A DNA stretch of 64,000 nt, taken from positions 1 through 64,000 of the forward strand of contig NW_026114279.1 of the NCBI RefSeq assembly GCF_018139145.2. Reading direction: 5' to 3'. The notes beneath the pieces were generated by a model. It searched no databases. It was not told the origin of the DNA and saw nothing but the letters and a program-made list of their open reading frames with translations. Positions 9,385 to 19,482 of this stretch are shown piece by piece. Origin of the DNA: Gymnogyps californianus (Eukaryota; Chordata; Aves; Accipitriformes; Cathartidae). The position numbers and the translations under genes were made by a program. Position 1 is the stretch's first letter. Every line of letters starts with the position of its first letter.

Positions 9385-10815
9385 ATCAGAAGTCCTTTAT
9401 TAAGATCAGAAGTAAGATCAGCCCTTCTACTCTGTCTGGGGAACTGGAAACTGAAGCAGCAATTTTCCTGGAAGAACCCCCTTTTGTGATTTTTTTTTTC
9501 TTGTAACTCATGTACCCGTGCCTCTAGGGTCAAGGTAGGTTTTCCATCCCACTTCTTCATATCCTCTCCGTGGTCACACAGATAAAACCACTGGGTGGCC
9601 CGTGGTGTGTACCCACTATATCCTCTCTGTTGAGCAGAAGAATACTTACTCCTAATAGCTGAGATACTGGTCCATACAGGTGTGGAGTAGGACCTATCCT
9701 CTTTGAATTGCTGGAACTCCTGGAACAGTTTTTTGGACAGTTTCTCCACAGCCGAGATGCAGGCCCATAAGGAGGAAGAGAGACTTTCTTCATATTGCCG
9801 GAGTTGGCGAGCCAATTCATCCACCATTTGTCCCTCTCCGTCTTTCCAGGTCATTACTGCTAATGCATTGGCATATGACGATGGTGCACTCTGTACAAAC
9901 TTCCACCACATGGGTTGTGCACTTGACTTCATCTGGGTCTTTGGATAACTGCTCATTGTTCAGGTCATCATAAACCACCTCCAGCACAGCTAATTCCCTC
10001 AGGTACTGGATACCTTTCTCCATGGTGGTCCACTTGCCTGGTTGACATACAACATCTTCCTTGAAGGGATACCTTTCCTTCATGCCTGACAGGAGTCGCC
10101 TCCAGAGGCTGAGGGCTTGTGTCCCTTTTCCAATTGCCTTGTCAATGCCCCCTTCCCTAGAAAGTGATCCCAGCTGCTTGGCTTCCCTACCCTCTAATTC
10201 CAAGCTACTGGCCCCGTTATCCCAGCATTGGAGCAGCCAGCTAACAATGTGCTCGCCTGGACAACGGCTGAAATCTTTTTGCATATCTCGCAGCTCACTC
10301 AGGGATAGGGATTGGGTGGTTACCATCTTGTTTATGAGTTCTGCCTCTTCCTCCTCCTGTTCTCGTGATGGCCCTGCTTTGGAGTAGCCTGCCTCATCCA
10401 CTTCTTCCCTTAGTAAGGGAAGAGTTTCTTCCTTTACTCGACGAGCTGACTTTCGCTTCCAATATTTCTTCTTGTGTATAGGGGCGACTGATACCGGCAT
10501 GGGTTGGTTCTCTGGTTCAGCTGCAGTGCCTGTCGCGGGGGTTGGAGTAGCCGCAGTGCCTGTCACTTTGTCGTCAGATCCAGAGACCTTCACTTCCCCT
10601 TGAGGGTACTGAATAGTGTTAAACAGGGCTCGGTAGGCATGGGCCAGGCCCCAGCACATTGCAGTGGTTTGTGTCTGCCTGGAATTGTCAGGGTGACAGC
10701 ATACTTTTTCCAAATGTTCTACTAGTTTTTCAGGATTCTGCACTTGTTCAAGGGTGAAGTTCCAAAACACTGGAGGTGCCCACCGTCCTAGGTACTTGCC
10801 CATGCTATCCCACAC
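9366..10815 (-). pseudogene. ERV2 gag, matrix-like to capsid and tail
   Basis: A 332-residue frame (10815-9817) followed by a 196-residue frame (9956-9366). It begins at the matrix-like part that follows the hydrophobic leader (WAPPVFWNFTLEQVQ), then one Pro/Thr repeat unit (10526-10555), a charged linker, and the capsid-like part (QCWDNGASSLELEG). A frame change in the 9817-9956 overlap breaks it. No CCHC zinc knuckle is seen at the end. The same organisation as ERV1 supports a real gag gene with an expandable linker. Confidence 0.8.
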
Positions 10816-11362
10816 ACCCTGCTACCCATGACTATCCAGCCTTGGGGCAGATCTCTAGGTGGTATTCTTAAATAGTTGTTTAACTTTAAACAAGAAGACC
10901 TGAAACACATTCAGGAGTAGGAGACATATCAACAGGAACATGCTGGTTTGAACATCCCAAGGATATTCAAAATTCTCCAGAGCTATTGTAACTAGCCTGG
11001 AGGAGAAGGGGAAGGTGAAGGAGAAAGGGAGGGTGAAGGAGCGGGGGAAAGCGTCCCCACTTGTCTCCCCCATAGATATTGGCTCTCCAAGGAGAAAAGG
11101 TAAAGAGTGTAATTATTAATAGTTTCCGCTAGATAGCTCCCGAAGATGATGGCAATGCTGAGTACAAATACCAGATTAGTCTCATGACCAGCAATTTTAT
11201 CATATCATAAACCAGTATTTCAAAGTACAACAAAATGATAACCTTAACCCAGCCCCCAGAGGTGATAAACAGCACAACAGAGAACATATACAGCAAGTAA
11301 GGTGTTACATAACGCAACTCTGAGAACAAGCACAACAACTCTGAGAGCAAATAAATCAACAT
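10816..11362 (-). pseudogene. ERV2 hydrophobic leader upstream of gag
   Basis: Two minus-strand frames, 11362-11129 (77 aa; LLYMFSVVLFIT and VIILLYFEILVYDMI) and 11073-10855 (72 aa; MFLLICLLLLNVFQVFLF). They match the ERV1 leader in position and hydrophobic pattern but are split by frame changes and stops. Two copies with independent damage show this leader belonged to the ancestral element. Confidence 0.72.
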
Positions 11363-11457
11363 TGTGACCAGTGACTATTAAACTAATATAATGAATGCTT
11401 ATAACAAATTTGTTTTAACACACTCTGATCAGATCTGTTGTTATCTCAACCCTTTGA

Positions 11458-11475
11458 GCCCCACGTTGGGCACCA
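11458..11475 (-). promoter_or_regulatory. Primer-binding site, tRNA-Lys type (ERV2)
   Basis: The minus strand reads TGGTGCCCAACGTGGGGC, one CpG-type mismatch from the tRNA-Lys (Lys1,2) complement. The mismatch differs in position from that in ERV1, as expected for independent decay. Confidence 0.87.
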
Positions 11476-11483
11476 AAAAGGAC

Positions 11484-11622
11484 TGTCGTGGTTTAACCTA
11501 GCAGGCAGCTAAACACCACACAGCCGTTCACTCACTCCCCCCTCAGTGGGATGGGGGAGAGAATCGGAAAAAAAAAGTAACATTCGTGGGTTGAGATAAA
11601 GACAGTTTAATAGAACAGAAAA
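11484..11622 (-). repeat. ERV2 5' LTR remnant
   Basis: Only the last ~140 bp of the LTR remain, ending CACGACA at 11484. Similarity to other type-A LTRs ends near 11622, just past the ATTAAA poly(A) region, so U3, TATA box and start site are lost. No target duplication can be identified. Confidence 0.82.
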
Positions 11623-12334
11623 GACTCAGAACAGCATTTAGGTTAAAATTGTTTAAAGGCAATAATAGTTATGTGCTATGACAGGAACTGAATCTCTAGT
11701 GGTAGTTTTTAAAAATAGCAGATATTCTATCATCCACAGCATAAAGACTCATGACAACTGGAAAAAACAGAACAGAATTAACTGCACCCATGGTTTGCAA
11801 TAAAATCCCATTGTGGATATCAGACATCTGCAGTCATTATCAAGAAGTAGGACATAGTATGGCTAAACTCCTCAGCAAAGTTCCAGACCAGTCTTGGTAA
11901 TCTCCCAGTTTTTCCACTAGGTGCCTATCAATAAAGCCTAGGGATGTGAGAGGATATCCGGATATAAAATTGCAATTTCTGTTGCCTTAAGCCTGAAAGG
12001 TGATATACATATTTTTCTAGCATCTTGTAGTATCTGGAATTCTCACTTGTGCTCTTTCTAGCACAGCCTTTTGTGGGACTTGCTTTATTTGCTGCCAGAC
12101 TGTCACAGTGAAATTTCAGCTATATAAATGTGATGAAATCTAGCATTTTCATGCATCCATTACCAGTAAGAAGGCAGAACCTGACCTCCTGGGGAATTCC
12201 TGCATCTTCTTGTTATAGACTCTCTTGGCCACTCTGGCCTTTTCTCAAGTCTAATGCAAAAGCTGCTTATAGAATACATTAGTGCAAAAAAAAAGTTCCT
12301 TCTCCCTTATCTTTCTGATATCCTCTGCAGGTCT
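11623..12334. other. No feature recognised
   Basis: AT-rich unique-looking sequence between ERV2 and the next LTR. I see no coding exon, RNA gene or repeat. Confidence 0.5.
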
Positions 12335-12904
12335 TGTAATACTAAGCTGTCACACGTAAAGTAATCTTATCTTGTATGTATATAGAGGATTACAAAAGGA
12401 TGGCTGATCACTTCAGGATGTTCCGGAGGCCGGTATATCTGGTGCATCTTGAAGGAAAATGCAAACAGACAGTAGGTAATCAACTTTACTTAGATGATAA
12501 CTTTGAAACAGACTCAGCAGTATTGTGGAGTTAAGTTACCCTTTAACGAACTGTCTCATTAGAATACTTAGAATCACACCCACAAACCTAGAAGCCCCTT
12601 CCTCACAGAAGCCCCTTCCTCTCTGAGCATGCGTGGTAGAAAAAGGAAACTCTGTACCTTTAAATGAAACCAAAGACTACCAGGACCAATAAGAATCTTG
12701 AAAGATTACATGTAAACAGTATTGTCCTGATAACGAATGGTCAAACAGTATAAAATGTCCCCTGTGTGTTAACCGGGTGTGCTAGCTTTGTGGAATTACC
12801 ACCTAGCACCCATCTTTGCGCAAACATGAAATAAATATCTCGGCTCTGTGTGTGAGATTGGATTATTGCATACCGGGTAAAAGAACCCCGATTTTGGGAC
12901 AACA
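12335..12904 (+). mobile_element. Probable solo LTR of an unrelated family (type D)
   Basis: About 570 bp from TGTAATAC to GGGACAACA, flanked by GTCT on both sides (12331-12334 and 12905-12908). It has TATAAAA at 12749-12755 and AATAAA at 12830-12835, about 80 bp apart, as in a compact LTR with a short R region. The 4-bp duplication fits gammaretrovirus-like (class I) elements. The left boundary rests mainly on the 4-bp duplication and could be wrong. Confidence 0.5.
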
Positions 12905-13991
12905 GTCTTACAAATCTGAATTGCCAAAAATTTCCTGTTTCTCAGTCCTTCCACTTCTTAAAAATCAGTTCAAACTACCTCAATGAAAGTTGAGACCAAC
13001 TGCTATTGAAGACAAACCCCATTTATCTTTTAGGCCCAAAATAACTCCCTCCTCTATTTGCCCAGACATATCTTTTTCCAATACCTTCTCATCTTCTCTC
13101 TCTGATGACTTATAAATCCAGGTCATTGATTTCTCCTATGTTTATACCTTCTGTGTGGTATAAAGGCAGCTAGCACACTACATTTTTAAGGTGCATGACC
13201 AGATGGGATTCTATATGGCAAGAAGAAAAGGACAAAGGCTGGAGAGCTGGCATCTGAGGAGCAGAGAGCAGGAGCCTCCAGGAACCTGCAGCACCGGCAG
13301 GAATGGGAAACAAACAAAAGCCATAAGCGGTTGGTGTTCCCATTTAGCACTGCCCCATTAAGTAATATTCTTTTTCTAGAAATAGCACCAACCTCAAGTA
13401 TCTTCCCTTGGGAGGCATTCCAGTTAGGAACTTTTCCCAATTAAGTGAGGAATGCAGGGTGTTAAAAAGTGCCTAGTCTGGGCATCACTCAAACAAAAAA
13501 ACTGATGTTGGTGTAATTTAAGCTGAAGAACAGCAAATAAATAAGTACAATGGAGAGCATTTACTTTTTTTTTTTTAACTGTTTCTCCAGAACAGAAGCT
13601 TTGTGAAAGACACCTTTTCCTAAAGGGTCTGTTGTATATTGTACCAGTTCAAAGGGAGGAGCAGTTTGCTCCTTCACTGTATTACCACTTGAGTCAGTGT
13701 CCCCTTGGAAGATGGGTACATCAGCAATTTAATTGGTATGCTGTGATTCAGAAAGCACAAGTTTGGAGAGAGCTCAGCATTTGGAAAAGGAATGTTATTC
13801 AAATGCTGATGCATGTCTAGCTCCAGATGCAATCCCTGTCTGAGGGTGTTGTCTGAAGGTGTCCAGACAGAGGAGCTATACTGAGGTTTTTCAAATGCCG
13901 TGGTGCTCAAGTCAGATCTGATCTTCCCCAAAGCACCCACTGTTCTCACTTGGAGGCTTAGCTCGGCTCTCTGTTCTTGTTTATTCTGCTT
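12905..13991. other. No feature recognised
   Basis: Unique-looking DNA with a short poly(T) run near 13567. No frame here resembles a known protein. Confidence 0.5.
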
Positions 13992-15091
13992 GTCGTGGTT
14001 TAAGCTCAGCCGGCAACAAAGCACCACCCAGCCGCTCGTTCACTCCTCCCCCCACCCAGTAGGATGGGGAGGAGAAAATACAACAAAAAGCTCATAGGGT
14101 CGAGACAAGGACAGGGAGGGATCACTCACCAATTATGGTCACAGGCAAAAACCAGACTCGACTTGGGGAAAAATAAACCAATTTAATTTGTTACCAATCA
14201 AATCAGAGTAGGATGATGAGAAATAGAACCATATCTTAAAAAACACACCTTCCCCCCACCCCTCCCTTCTTCCTGAGCTCAGCTTTGCTCCCCATTCCTC
14301 TACCTCCTCCCCCCCAGCAGCACAGGGGGGCAGGAATGGGGGTTGCAGTCAATTCGTCACACGCTGTTTCTGCTGCTCCTTCCTCCTCAGGGGGGCAGAC
14401 TCCTCACACTCTTCCCCTGCTCCAGCGTGGGGTCCCTCCCACGGGGATCAGCCCTCCATGAGTTTCTACAACGCAAGTCCTTTCCACACACTGCAGTCCT
14501 CCACAAACTGCTCCAGCGTGGGCTTTCCCACAGAGCCACAGCCTTCTCCGGGCCCAGCCACCTGCTCCGGCATGGGGTCCTCCACAGCCTGCAGGGGAAT
14601 CTCTGCTCCACCATTAACCCTCCATGGGGTGCAGGGGGGACAGCCTGGCATCTGACCACAGGCTGCAGGGGAATCTCTGCTCCAGCACACCTCCCCCCTC
14701 TCCTTCTTCACTGACCTCAATGTCTGCACGACTATTTCTCTCACATCCCACTCCTCCCTACCTCAGCAGTCTCTTCTTTTTTTTTTTCCCCTTCTTAAAT
14801 ATACTATCACAGAGGCACTACACCATTGCTGATTGGCTCAGCCTTGGCCAGAGGCAGGTCTGAGTTGGAGCCAGGGAAGTTTCTAGTAGCTTCTCCCCAT
14901 TGCTGATTGACTTGGCCTTGGCCAGAGGCAGGTCCGAGTTGGAGCCAGGGAAGCTTCTAGTAGCTTCTCCCCATTGCTGATTGGCTCGGCCTTGGCCAGA
15001 GGCGGGTCCGAGTGGGAACTGAGGAAGCTTCTAGCAGCTTCTCACAGGAGCCACCCTTGTAGCCCCTCCCCTGCTACACAAACCCAACACA
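13992..15091 (-). mobile_element. Solo LTR, type C, with triplicated promoter element
   Basis: Minus-strand LTR of about 1.1 kb, from TGTGTTGGG at 15091 to CACGACA at 13992. Flanks CTGCT and CTGTT are a likely duplication with one change. A TATA-like box (TATATTTAAG, minus strand) lies near 14796-14806. Upstream in U3 there are three tandem ~74-bp copies of a CCAAT-containing element (about 14824-15047), where the other type-C copies have one. A Ser/Leu/Gly-coding low-complexity region comes from degenerate repeats and is not a gene. Confidence 0.9.
14824..15047 (-). repeat. Three tandem ~74-bp copies with CCAAT boxes in an LTR
   Basis: Each copy contains GCTGATTG plus GCTTGGCC-like sequence and ends CTAGTAGCTTCTCC or a variant. 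On the LTR sense strand two copies show GAGCCAATCAGC, a canonical CCAAT box; the middle copy has a variant (AAGTCAATCAGC). Copies start near 14824, 14898 and 14971. Confidence 0.88.
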
Positions 15092-17437
15092 CTGTTCTTC
15101 TGAACTGCCCAATATCCTAAGACTTTAACCCACTGAGTAAAGTGAAGGAAAATATTTCTCCTTCAAATATTCCCATAACACTCTAGCTGACTTCTTAACT
15201 CCACTGTGGCATTGGGTAACTAAAGTACCTAGCCTCAGGTATCCAGCATACTGATGTAGTAGGCTGTAGTAGGAGTATCTCTCTCTTTTATCTGATTAAG
15301 TTTCCAGATGATCAAACATCCTGCACATAGTGGATTCAAATTCCTAGAAGCCAATCTTCTATTTTCCAGAGGGATGTGAAGCTTTACCTTAGGTCATAAG
15401 ACACTCTCCATGCATAAGGAACTTCATCTCTCAGAACAGAATTAAAACATATCCCAAGCCAGATACTCTTGGATAACAGGTTTGAACTTGGCCTCTTCCA
15501 GATGAAGGCTGCTAGTAGACAAGGGGTTATCTTAATACATTACTTTGTTAACTTGTTTGTGCCTTAGTTTCCTATGTCACTCTTTCTTTTTTTTCCTGAG
15601 GAGTACTTTTTTTCTCCTCAGTCTTTTAGGGATCTCCACTTGTCTTCATGTTAAGGTTCAAGCTTCTTAAATTACTCATGGTACCTGCACTCCCCCCATC
15701 TCTTGAGATGGCCCATTTTGAACAGAAAATGAATGCTTTTAGCAAACAAAACCTTTTTGCCTTCTGGGCAGAATATACAAAAAAACCTGCTTATTGTTAT
15801 TCCTTCTTAATATTTTTTCAAAAGAAAACCCCAGTAAGATTCCAGGTCCACACCTGTCAAGCATATACACAGACCAGAACCATGCCACTGAACAGTGAGC
15901 TGCTGAAAAAAACTTGCTTGCAAGATTTTCTCAATGCATTAAGCTGATATAAAAAGTTTCCACCTAATCTGGACACAATTAATTACACCATCAGTAAAAA
16001 CAAACATCATTTTTCCAGTCAAACATTATAAGTTAAGGCAAGTCCACTCATTTCTGCTTAATAAGGATCCCAAATTGTTTTGCAAGTATACTGTTTTTCT
16101 CTTAAATCCTATCTGTGCAAATAGGCAGAAACCAATTAGCAGTTTATTAGTGTGCTAAGGTGTTAGTAATTCTTATTATATAATGAATCAATGTTTCTGT
16201 ATTAACCTTCGGTTACTGATTAAGCAACACACTTAAGCACAGACTTAACTCCAATTATGGGAACAGTCCACTGAAGTTAGGCATGTGTTCAAGCATGTAA
16301 ATTATAAAATGTATGTCATGTTCAGTGTAAGAGCTATAAAACCAAAGGCACTTTGAAGCAAGGAAAAATTCAAGCTGACATGTCTTCTACTATTGTAGCT
16401 TTTCAAAAGGTACAGATACTTCCATTTCTGTTCCTGCCCCTACTACTGTGTTCTAAGTTAATGGTAAGTCAATCCAGAATAGCCTTGTGGGGAGAGCAGC
16501 AAAGAAAATTGCTGCAGGTCCTAGAGCAGGGCATTAGTTAGCAGTGCAAAGCATGCAACATAATGGTGAGAGAAGAGAGGTGTCCAGGCCTCATGTCTGC
16601 TTGGAGCCCCTTGCATTGCTATTGTGGCTCTGAGCCATCCATGTATCAGAGTAAGCTGAGCAAGGAGTGCCCTAAGCCTGTAGCATGGTAAGTAATGAAG
16701 AGGGTACTCTATAAAGAGCTTTGTCTGAATTTGGAGATAAGCAGTATATACTTCTCGCTGAGTTTTCAGGCCTCCAGCCCATGAAGAAGACAGCTGAGTT
16801 GAGCAGTGCCTACAGAGCAGTCATGACTGGTTAATGCCAGGCTGGGCCAGATGCTTTCAAGCTGACCCAGCAGAGTTCACCACCAACGGCAGGGTCTGCA
16901 ATCTGGTCAGTCCTGACACAGGCAGCATGATTGCTTATAGGGTTTCTGTACTACCACACTAGCAGCCTGCCCATATCCATCCCCCCAAAAGGGGGGATGA
17001 AGTCAGTGATTCAGAGTTGAGAACAACAGTACCACCTAGCATATGTCTTTTCCTTGTAAAAAATGACTGAAGCAGGCAAGTGTTACTTTTTTTCAAAAAA
17101 GAAGAGCCAAAAGATTTCATCTTCTCCATGAAGTGATTAATTCTGGCAGGTTTCAGCCTATATGCAATTGCAGTCATTTAAAGATAGGTAACATTTGCTG
17201 TATCAGAGAGTTTTATTGCCTGCCTTTATAGCACTGCCATTTCTTGGGGCTGTCCTTTATTGTACCAATCAGTGACCTACTAAATGGTACCAGATTAATG
17301 AAGTACAGTAAATTCATTGTTTTAAAAGCCCTGAACTTGACAGAAGTCATCATGTGAGCAGAATAACACATTTTGAACTAAATAACTCATTTTAGACATG
17401 CTTTTCTTATGCCAGTGAAAGGTAGTACCTATTAGAG
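15092..17437. other. No gene recognised; short perfect hairpin at 16978-16999
   Basis: 2.3 kb of unique-looking, AT-rich sequence. The only structure noted is an inverted repeat with 9-bp arms (CATCCCCCC / GGGGGGATG) around AAAA. Confidence 0.45.
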
Positions 17438-18584
17438 TGTGGTGGGTTGACCCTGGCTAGATGCCAGGTGCCCACCAAAGCCGCTCTATCACTCCCCCTC
17501 CTCAACTGGACAGGGGAGAGAAAATAAAATGAAAGGCTCGTGGGTTGAGATAAGGACAGGGAGATCACTCACCAATTACCATCACGGGCAAAACAGACTC
17601 GACTTGGGGAAAGATTAATTTAATTTATTACTAGTCAAATCAGAGCAGGATAATGAGAAATAGAACCAAATCTTAAAAACACCTTCCCCCCACCCCTCCC
17701 TTCTTCCCAGGCTTAACTTTACTCCCGATTTTCTCTACCTCCTCCCCCCCCAAGCGGCACAGGGGGATGGGGAATGGGGGGTTTCGGTCAGTTCATCACA
17801 CATTATTTCTGCCGCTCCTTCCTCCTCAGGGGGAGGACTCCTCACACTCTTCCCCTGCTCCAGCATGGGGTCCCTCCCACAGGAGACAGTCCTCCATGAA
17901 CTTCTCCAACATGGGTCCTTCCCACGGGCTACAGTTCTTCATGAACTGCTCCAGTGTGGGTCCTTCCCACGGGGTGCAGTCCTTCAGGAACAGACTGCTC
18001 CAGCATGGGTCCCCCATGGGGTCACAAGTCCTGCCAGCAAACCTGCTCCAGTGTGGGCTCCTCTCTCCACAGGTCCTGCCAGGAGTCTGCTCCAGCATGG
18101 GCTTCCCATGGGGTCACAGCTTCCTTCGGGCATCCACCTGCTCCAGCATGGGGTCCTCCAGGGGCTGCAGGTGGATATATCTGCTCCACCATGGACCTCC
18201 ATGGGCTGCAGGGGGACAGCCTGCCTCACCATGGTCTTCACCACAGGCTGCAGGGGAATCTCTGCTCTGGCGCCTGGAGCACCTCCTCCCCCTCCTTCTT
18301 CACTGACCTTGGTGTCTGCAGAGTTGTTCCTCTCACATATTCTCTCTCCTCTCTCTCTCACTGCAACTGCTACTCCCCTGTAACTTCTTTTCCCCTTCTT
18401 AAATATGTTATCACAGAGGCGCTACCACTGTTGCTGATTGGCTCGGCCTTGGCCAGCGGCAGGTCCATCTTGGAGCCGGCTGTCATTAACTTTATCGGAC
18501 ATAGGGGAAGCTTCTGGCATCTTCTCACAGAAGCCACCCCTGTAGCCCCCCGCTACCAAAACCTTGCCACGCAAACCCAATACA
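17438..18584 (-). mobile_element. Solo LTR, type C variant, with expanded internal repeats
   Basis: 1147 bp on the minus strand, ending CACCACA at 17438, with a perfect 5-bp duplication TAGAG (17433-17437 and 18585-18589). It has one CCAAT element (near 18430-18445), a TATA-like stretch near 18400, and eight degenerate copies of a CTGCTCCAGCATGG-anchored unit (17855-18200), about twice the number in the other type-C LTRs. Its 3' terminus (GGGTCAACCCACCACA) also differs. The 125-235-residue frames here are products of the repeat. Confidence 0.92.
17855..18200. repeat. Degenerate ~50-bp tandem repeat inside LTR
   Basis: Eight anchors of the form CTGCTCCAGYRTGG, spaced roughly 35-65 bp, often followed by TCCTTCCCACGGG. 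Spacing is irregular, as in an old tandem array. Confidence 0.75.
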
Positions 18585-18896
18585 TAGAGAAAAAAAAAAG
18601 GTACAACTCATCCAGTACTTTCTCTTTACCTTGTCTGTTTCAGCTCTGTTTCCTCACCTAGATATTTTTGGGGTGGGAGAATTTGTCTCCACTACTGTAT
18701 CCACTGGAGAATTTGTGACCTAGCTGATGTTCTTACCAAGAGGTAAGAATGGGATGACTAAGACCAAAAGTGATTTCCTCTGTGTTACTGCTGAAGGCAC
18801 TCTTTATTGTCTCACTCATTTTCAGAAGAGGGAGGAGAGGAAGAAAGCCTCCTTGTCTCCTTAAATCTGTGGACAGTCTTTTATCCACTTATCCAG
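18585..18896. other. No feature recognised
   Basis: Short unique-looking stretch between two solo LTRs. Confidence 0.45.
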
Positions 18897-19482
18897 TGTC
18901 ATGGTTTAACCCCAGCCGGCAACTAAGCACCACGCAGCCGCTCGCTCACTCCCCCCACCCAGTGGGATGGGGGAGAGAATCGAAAAAAAAACCCTTGTGA
19001 GTTGAGATAAAGACAGTTTAATAGGACAGAAAGGAAGGAAAAATAATGATTATGATAATAATAATAATATGACAATAATAATACTAAAAGAATTAGAATA
19101 TACAAAACAAGTGATGCACAATGCAATTGCTCACCACTCGCTCACCGATGCCCAGTTAGTTCCCGAGCAGCGATCCGCCCCTCCCAGCCAACTCCCCCCA
19201 GTTTATATACTGGGCATGACATCATATGGTATGGAATATCCCTTTGGCCAGTTTGGGTCAGCTGTCCTGGCTGTGTCCCCTCCCAGCTTCTTGTGCCCCT
19301 CCAGCCTTCTTGCTGGCTGGGCATGAGAAGCTGAAAAATCCTTGACTTAGGATAAACACTACTTAGCAACAACTAAAAACAGCATGTGTGTTATCAACAT
19401 TATTTTCCTACTAAATCCAAAACACAGCACTATACCAGCTACTAGGAAGAAAATTAACTCTATCCCAGCCAAAACCAGGACA
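18897..19482 (-). mobile_element. Solo LTR, type A
   Basis: 586 bp from TGTCCTGG (at 19482, minus strand) to CATGACA at 18897. Flanks TCCAG and CCCAG are a probable 5-bp duplication with one change. TATA box (TATATAAA, minus strand) is near 19202-19209. The ATT tract is shorter and interrupted compared with ERV1. Confidence 0.92.

Larger units (their letters stand above)
5390..11622 (-). mobile_element. ERV2: env-less endogenous retrovirus carrying two insertions
   Basis: Minus-strand element related to ERV1. Order: remnant of the 5' LTR (11622-11484), primer-binding site, leader and gag (11362-9366), protease (9384-8976), solo LTR insertion in the opposite orientation (8970-8365), amino part of reverse transcriptase, a deletion of about 390 bp near 8120, RNase H (7784-6612), integrase (6611-5930), a non-coding stretch without env, a polypurine tract (5507-5491), and the first 101 bp of the 3' LTR (5490-5390). 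The 3' LTR is then interrupted by ERV1. The 5' LTR lacks its U3 part and merges into unrelated DNA near 11622. Confidence 0.92.

Noticed and set aside
17855..18200. CRISPR-like repeat array
   Set aside because: Repeats are degenerate, spacing is irregular, and the setting is an LTR in a vertebrate genome.
17767..18661. Frames of 125-235 codons on both strands
   Set aside because: They lie inside the type-C LTR and read its CTCCAGC repeats. Similar frames recur in the LTRs at 14343-14863, 33776-34560 and 41144-41826, so they are repeat products.
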